Of a stretch of 64,000 bases of DNA, positions 60,118 through 64,000 are shown in pieces; position 1 is the first letter of the stretch; each line of letters starts with the position of its first letter. The notes beneath the pieces were generated by a model. That model was not told the DNA's origin. It saw nothing but the letters and a program-made list of their open reading frames with translations, and did no database searches. The DNA comes from Incurvaria masculella. Taxonomy: Eukaryota > Arthropoda > Insecta > Lepidoptera > Incurvariidae. The translations under genes and the position numbers were made by a program. Location of the stretch: NCBI GenBank assembly GCA_946894095.1, contig OX335646.2, positions 16,362,077 to 16,426,076 on the forward strand, in the 5' to 3' direction.

Positions 60118-60762
60118 GAATCGGCATGTGGACACGAATGGTGGGTCCCTACTTTGAACGAAGTACTGAAATTATGTATGTACTTTTCAATTTGTAGTAC
60201 ATGATCACATCCCTTCGAAATGAGATATTATACGTTTCAAATTTGTATTCAAATAAAAATAATATTTAGAGATTTCTATTTGTTTTATTTGTATTGCATA
60301 ATCACTAAGTAGTAAGTACTCAGGACTATCTGAGGATATATTGGAATATCTGAGGATTTTGAAATTTTACCCCGGATTACTTTTAGTGCGCTCGCATCTG
60401 AATTATACTTGTTCACTAATGTTTTAAAATTTGACGATATCCTGCAGATAATAAATATCAGTTACCCTTTCAGGAACCCACCTTTGAAAGCTTTATCTCG
60501 TCTTCTGTCAGTGATGCCTCCCCCTCCGTTAAATTGTGCTAATCTCTGCTCCACTCCACCCCCGCGACTTTGCTCTGCCCTCGTCCCAGCCTCGCAGCGC
60601 AACGTGTAAGATAGGACGCAAGTGGCGACGGAAACTCATCCGGAAAGCGGCCACGTTCCAGTGATTATACACTGATGGCAGCGCCGCCGGCCATTCAGTT
60701 CGCTTACGAATTCGGGACGCGTAACGTCGAATGTTCATTGCAATAAATGACTACCTGTATGT

Positions 60763-60947
60763 TCCAAGGAATGTGACATGTAAATTGACGGTGAAGCAAG
60801 GACACATTTATTAAAGAAAGATCCCTGTAAAAAGAACTACTTTATGAATATACTGCGAATGAACTGTTTTGCTGGACGCCTTAGATTTTAGACGGTAGAT
60901 TTTACAAACACACATGTCACATTCCTTTGAATAAACGACGTACATGC
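60763..60947. mobile_element. Foldback MITE, relative of 1609-1921
   Basis: GTGACATGTAAATTGACGGT and GAAGCAAGGACAC at the left, CACATGTCACATTCCTTTGA at the right. The long right arm is mostly deleted. Confidence 0.65.
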
Positions 60948-60987
60948 TTAGTACGATAAAGTATATTTACTTACGACCTGTATGGTC

Positions 60988-61095
60988 AGTACGAGTTCTC
61001 ACCTATATTGGCTAACATACGGAGCTACGTAAAAACGTCAAACCCATCATGCAAGGTTTACTACTTATTCTGTGGTTTTACTTCTTCAACGAATT
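60988..61095 (+). mobile_element. MITE of the TTCTCACCTAAATTGG family, left fragment
   Basis: GGTCAGTACGAGTTCTCACC, AAAACGTCAAACCCATC and CTGTGGTTTTACTTCTTCAA match the left third of related copies. Confidence 0.65.
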
Positions 61096-61341
61096 CGTAT
61101 GCGAACTGACTGGCCGGGGCGGTACCGTCAGTGTACTATGTATTATTACCAAAAAGTGGCTACGCAGCGGATGACTTTCGGTCGCCACTGCCGTGTTTGC
61201 TTGCTCGTTGTCGGCCGGGGCGGCCACACTTTGTGAGTTAACGAACGTATTCTCGCGTTCGGCTCATTTGTAGGGGCTTAGGCTAAGGGTTTTAATTGCC
61301 GGAGTGCAAAGCCGTTTGAGCACACGTGACCGGTGGTTTTT

Positions 61342-61627
61342 AGGGTTCCGTACCCAAAGGGTGAAAACGGAACCCTATTACTAAGTCTCCGCTGTCCGTC
61401 CGTACGTCCGTCCATCCGTCCGTCCGTCTGTCTGTCACAGGGCTGTATCTAATGAATAGGTAGGCAGCAGAAAATTTCAAACAGTGTGTATTTATTTTGC
61501 CGCTATAATCCATAAACGTGATTTTTTCTGTTAAATCTTATACCATAGATTATTTATACTAGTCTATGCTTGTACGATGTTACGGAACCCTTCGTGTGCG
61601 AGTCCGACTCGCACTTGGCCGGTTTTT
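61342..61627 (+). mobile_element. CCGT-family interspersed repeat
   Basis: AGGGTTCCGTACCCAAAGGG, a short CCGT tract with interruptions at 61393-61432, ending CGACTCGCACTTGGCCGG. Flanked by GGTTTTTAGG on both sides. Confidence 0.85.
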
Positions 61628-61886
61628 AGGGAGAGTTTTGGCAAGATCCGATTTTACTTCTGTAGAGCGCTGGAGCCACATCTGTGTGTCCCAGACACGA
61701 TGAATATTAAGCGATTAGTACAAGTCCAACACCCACGTGACAAATTCGGATGGATTAACCATCAAATGCACAATCTCTGGTTAGTAATAATTCTGAAATT
61801 AAAATATATCTGTTCTTATTTTTCGCCTGAAGAGGAAAGAACATTAATATCAACCGATATAATATACTGTAAATATAATACTAACC

Positions 61887-62144
61887 AGAGTGGTCAGTCT
61901 GAGTTCTCACCTAAATTGGCGTTTACGTAAACGCCTATATAAACGCTAAATAAGTTTTTACTAGATATTCTGTGGTTTACTTCTTCAAGCTGTCGGAAAT
62001 CGGAAGTCCGCGTTTGACTGTGACAGCTTGAAGGAGTAAAACCACGGAATATCTAGTAAAAACTTGTATGGAGTTTGGAGAAAACGCCAGTCGATCGGTT
62101 TGCCGTAAACGCCAATTTAGGTGAGAACTCAGACTGACCACTCT
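61887..62144. mobile_element. Intact 258-bp foldback MITE with about 41-bp perfect inverted ends
   Basis: The ends AGAGTGGTCAGTCTGAGTTC and GAACTCAGACTGACCACTCT are exact, and the match runs on through TCACCTAAATTGGCGTTTAC. A second inverted pair inside (CTTCAAGCTGTC / GACAGCTTGAAG) makes the whole element fold into one hairpin. It is the best copy of its family here. The target duplication is unclear. Confidence 0.88.
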
Positions 62145-62302
62145 GAGTGCACTTCACCCCAAGAGTGTCTTTAACCGATAAATTTCCCATACTACGGACG
62201 ATAATTGCTAACATCAAATAAATTTTAATGACATAATTAAAAAAAACATATTTATTGATAACCGATTCAAGTTGCGTGTCATATATTGTAGAACACGTGA
62301 AG

Positions 62303-62515
62303 GGGTTACTGTGGTAAATTAACTCGCGAGTTATTTAATTTGAAGTTTAGTTGCATTTTGCACCATGCTTACAGCTAAATTTCAGTTCACTTTACCAATC
62401 AACAAGTCGTTTGATAGTTGTATGGTACCAAATGCAACTAAATGTTAGATTTAGTAACTCACTTCTGTGTAAGTAACTCACAGACGAGTTCATTTACTAT
62501 GGTAATCTCTCTACG
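62303..62515. mobile_element. Foldback MITE of the GGTTACCATGG family, copy 2
   Basis: GTTACTGTGGTAAATTAACT at the left and GAGTTCATTTACTATGGTAA at the right are inverted relatives, with TTTAGTTGCATTTTGCACCA inside as in 19339-19563. Confidence 0.7.
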
Positions 62516-63208
62516 AACTTCTCCCCTCTGCAAAACTGCTACATTTGACAAGAACTATAAAATGTTTGCCTTCAACCTTGGCTATGATTTGAAATGTTTG
62601 ATGCTTACTCGATACCGAACGCATTTGATTTTCAGGCAAACATCATTTTCTAACCCCTGCGACTAAAGCACAGGATATATATGCTTGTTCCGGTAAGATT
62701 GCCTTTCAGTAGTTTATGTTTCAATATATCCACCAACCGTATAGTAAAAGTTTAATATATAATAAAGGTGCTACTTTCCCCACTAAAGTCGTGAAACGCT
62801 AGCGGAGACCATCTTTCACGGGAGACATACATATACTTGGTAGGTGCAGTTCCTACGAAACCCCTAATAAAATGTGCTCGCTTTTTTTCTTCGGTGCTCC
62901 AAGTCGTTAGCCGTTGCCGTGTGCTCTTTTTCACTTCAATTTGAGCTTTTGAATATTTTATTAGACGTGGCAATTCGCGGTAGAGGCATAAACAACTCTG
63001 AGAGTCAGCTGGGGAGCGCGAATGAGGCTGTCTGATGGAACTGAAATATGGAAATGAATCCTGAAACTCTTGGACGGAATTCGAAAGGGATATTATAAGG
63101 GATATACTGGTAGTTTTTTAGTAGATTAGAATCGCAGTTAATTACTAACATGAGTGATTGTTTATATTTTCAGTGTAGTTCGATATATCACTTATATTTG
63201 GGGACAGT

Positions 63209-63372
63209 GTTGGCTCGTAGCTCAGGGGCGCGGGGACATGGCTTGCATGCCATAGGTTTAAATCCCCGCTCCGCTCATGCACCACTTTATTTGTCTTTCT
63301 GAGTTGGATAAGTGTATTTCGTCACGAATGCGAGCAGTACATTGGTTCGGAATCCATGGAAAACTGTGACCT
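63209..63372 (+). mobile_element. SINE type-1 head and start of body
   Basis: GGCTCGTAGCTCAGGGGCGC at 63212, B-box GGTTTAAATCC at 63255-63265, then CTTTCTGAGTTGGATAAGTG and GTTCGGAATCCATGGAAAAC. It is the cleanest head in the window, truncated at 63372. Confidence 0.85.
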
Positions 63373-64000
63373 TCCACTACTAATTTCCAGTTCCTTAAAA
63401 AATCAGTGTTCAGCTCGACATTTCTCCCACCGCGTTGCGGATTTCGTAGGATCCGCAATGCGACCTGGGGGACCTCTGACATGTCGTCGTCTAGTCAAAA
63501 GTCAACTGCAGGTCGACTGCGCGGATTGTAGCTGCGAGCATGTGGCAGATAGCAATACCGTAGCACTATTACCCATTCTATGGCAATACGTTAAAATGTG
63601 GCTAAATCTACGAAATAAGTGGAGTATCTCGGTTTTCCGAGAGGCTTGTCAATTTCGATCTCTAATTTGGGGGTGAGAAAAAAAAATTGTATTTTTTATC
63701 AAAGTGACATAGAAATGCCGACATTTTAAAATATTCTGGCCACCTGTTACAGTTTTAGAGATCTCGAAAGTTCGTGCTCCAAAATGAACGCTTGCATCAT
63801 TTTGAAAACGAAGAAAAGTAGTAATTATGACCATTCTGAACAAATCAAATTAGGAAAATTACTAGGTAACTAAACGCACTTTGAGACATGGAAAAAGTTT
63901 ACAATATATGTTTGTAATTTATAGTATTTTATCAAAATTATTTCCATTATTCTCAATGCAAATTAACATCCACCTGAACCAGTTCTGGAAACATTTATTC

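Larger units (their letters stand above)
53464..64000. other. Probable first intron of the gene starting at 52890
   Basis: No downstream exon was recognised on the plus strand to the window end. The stretch holds the repeats listed separately. Plain AT-rich DNA without a recognised feature fills 55650-56070, 56640-57230, 57350-57945, 60120-60600, 62520-63205 and 63375-64000. Confidence 0.4.

Noticed and set aside
1..64000. CRISPR arrays, bacterial operons, ribosomal RNA genes
   Set aside because: No regularly spaced repeat-spacer pattern, no bacterial gene organisation and no rRNA-like stretch was seen. The tandem repeats found are exon copies or transposons.

Overview
This 64 kb window looks like nuclear DNA from an insect, most likely a moth or butterfly (Lepidoptera). 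It is AT-rich and intron-rich. It is crowded with short SINEs, foldback MITEs and 3' fragments of non-LTR elements, and it carries the CCGT-bearing interspersed repeat ending in GACTCGCACTTGGCCGG that I associate with lepidopteran genomes. The order is an inference from repeat content. No species can be named.

Region 1 (1-23 kb, + strand) is a partial gene for nicotinate phosphoribosyltransferase (NAPRT), the first enzyme of the Preiss-Handler route to NAD. Nine exons between 415 and 22446 join in frame with consensus splice sites and end in a stop codon. They encode about 468 residues, and the N-terminal exon or exons lie upstream of the window. The introns hold SINEs, foldback elements, a decayed R4/Dong-like LINE (4150-5177), a decayed jockey-like LINE (13862-15263), an RTE-like scrap and a TTAA-ended MITE. 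The exon carrying the IDSGDL active-site segment is followed by a short tandem array of damaged copies of itself (15989-16508).

Region 2 (23-37.5 kb) has no gene I can support. It holds a CCGT repeat, several MITE families, two TTAA-flanked MITEs in tandem, a palindrome with a hammerhead-like core, and a Penelope-type GIY-YIG fragment.

Region 3 (37495-47332) is a full-length BEL/Pao LTR retrotransposon in minus orientation. It has a 5-bp target duplication (GACAC), two 1898-bp LTRs that look identical, and a polyprotein frame of about 1880 codons (gag-like, protease, RT, RNase H, integrase). It is a very young insertion, but it carries a one-base frameshift near the integrase C-terminus and an unusual residue at the protease active site.

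Region 4 (47.4-52.4 kb) is SINE-rich and contains a 1.9 kb inverted repeat. Region 5 (52.4-53.5 kb) is a GC-rich island followed by the first coding exon of a second plus-strand gene. I do not recognise the gene, but the exon encodes a cysteine-rich N-terminus plus SILK-like (GILK) and RVxF-like (RVRF) protein phosphatase 1 docking motifs in the usual order. Region 6 (53.5-64 kb) is probably its first intron and is again dense with SINEs, MITEs and LINE 3' ends.

The observations I rate highest are the possible PP1-binding gene, a SINE family in which two different tRNA-like heads share one body and tail, and the NAPRT exon array. All reading was by eye. Identities, boundaries and family names need alignment to confirm.
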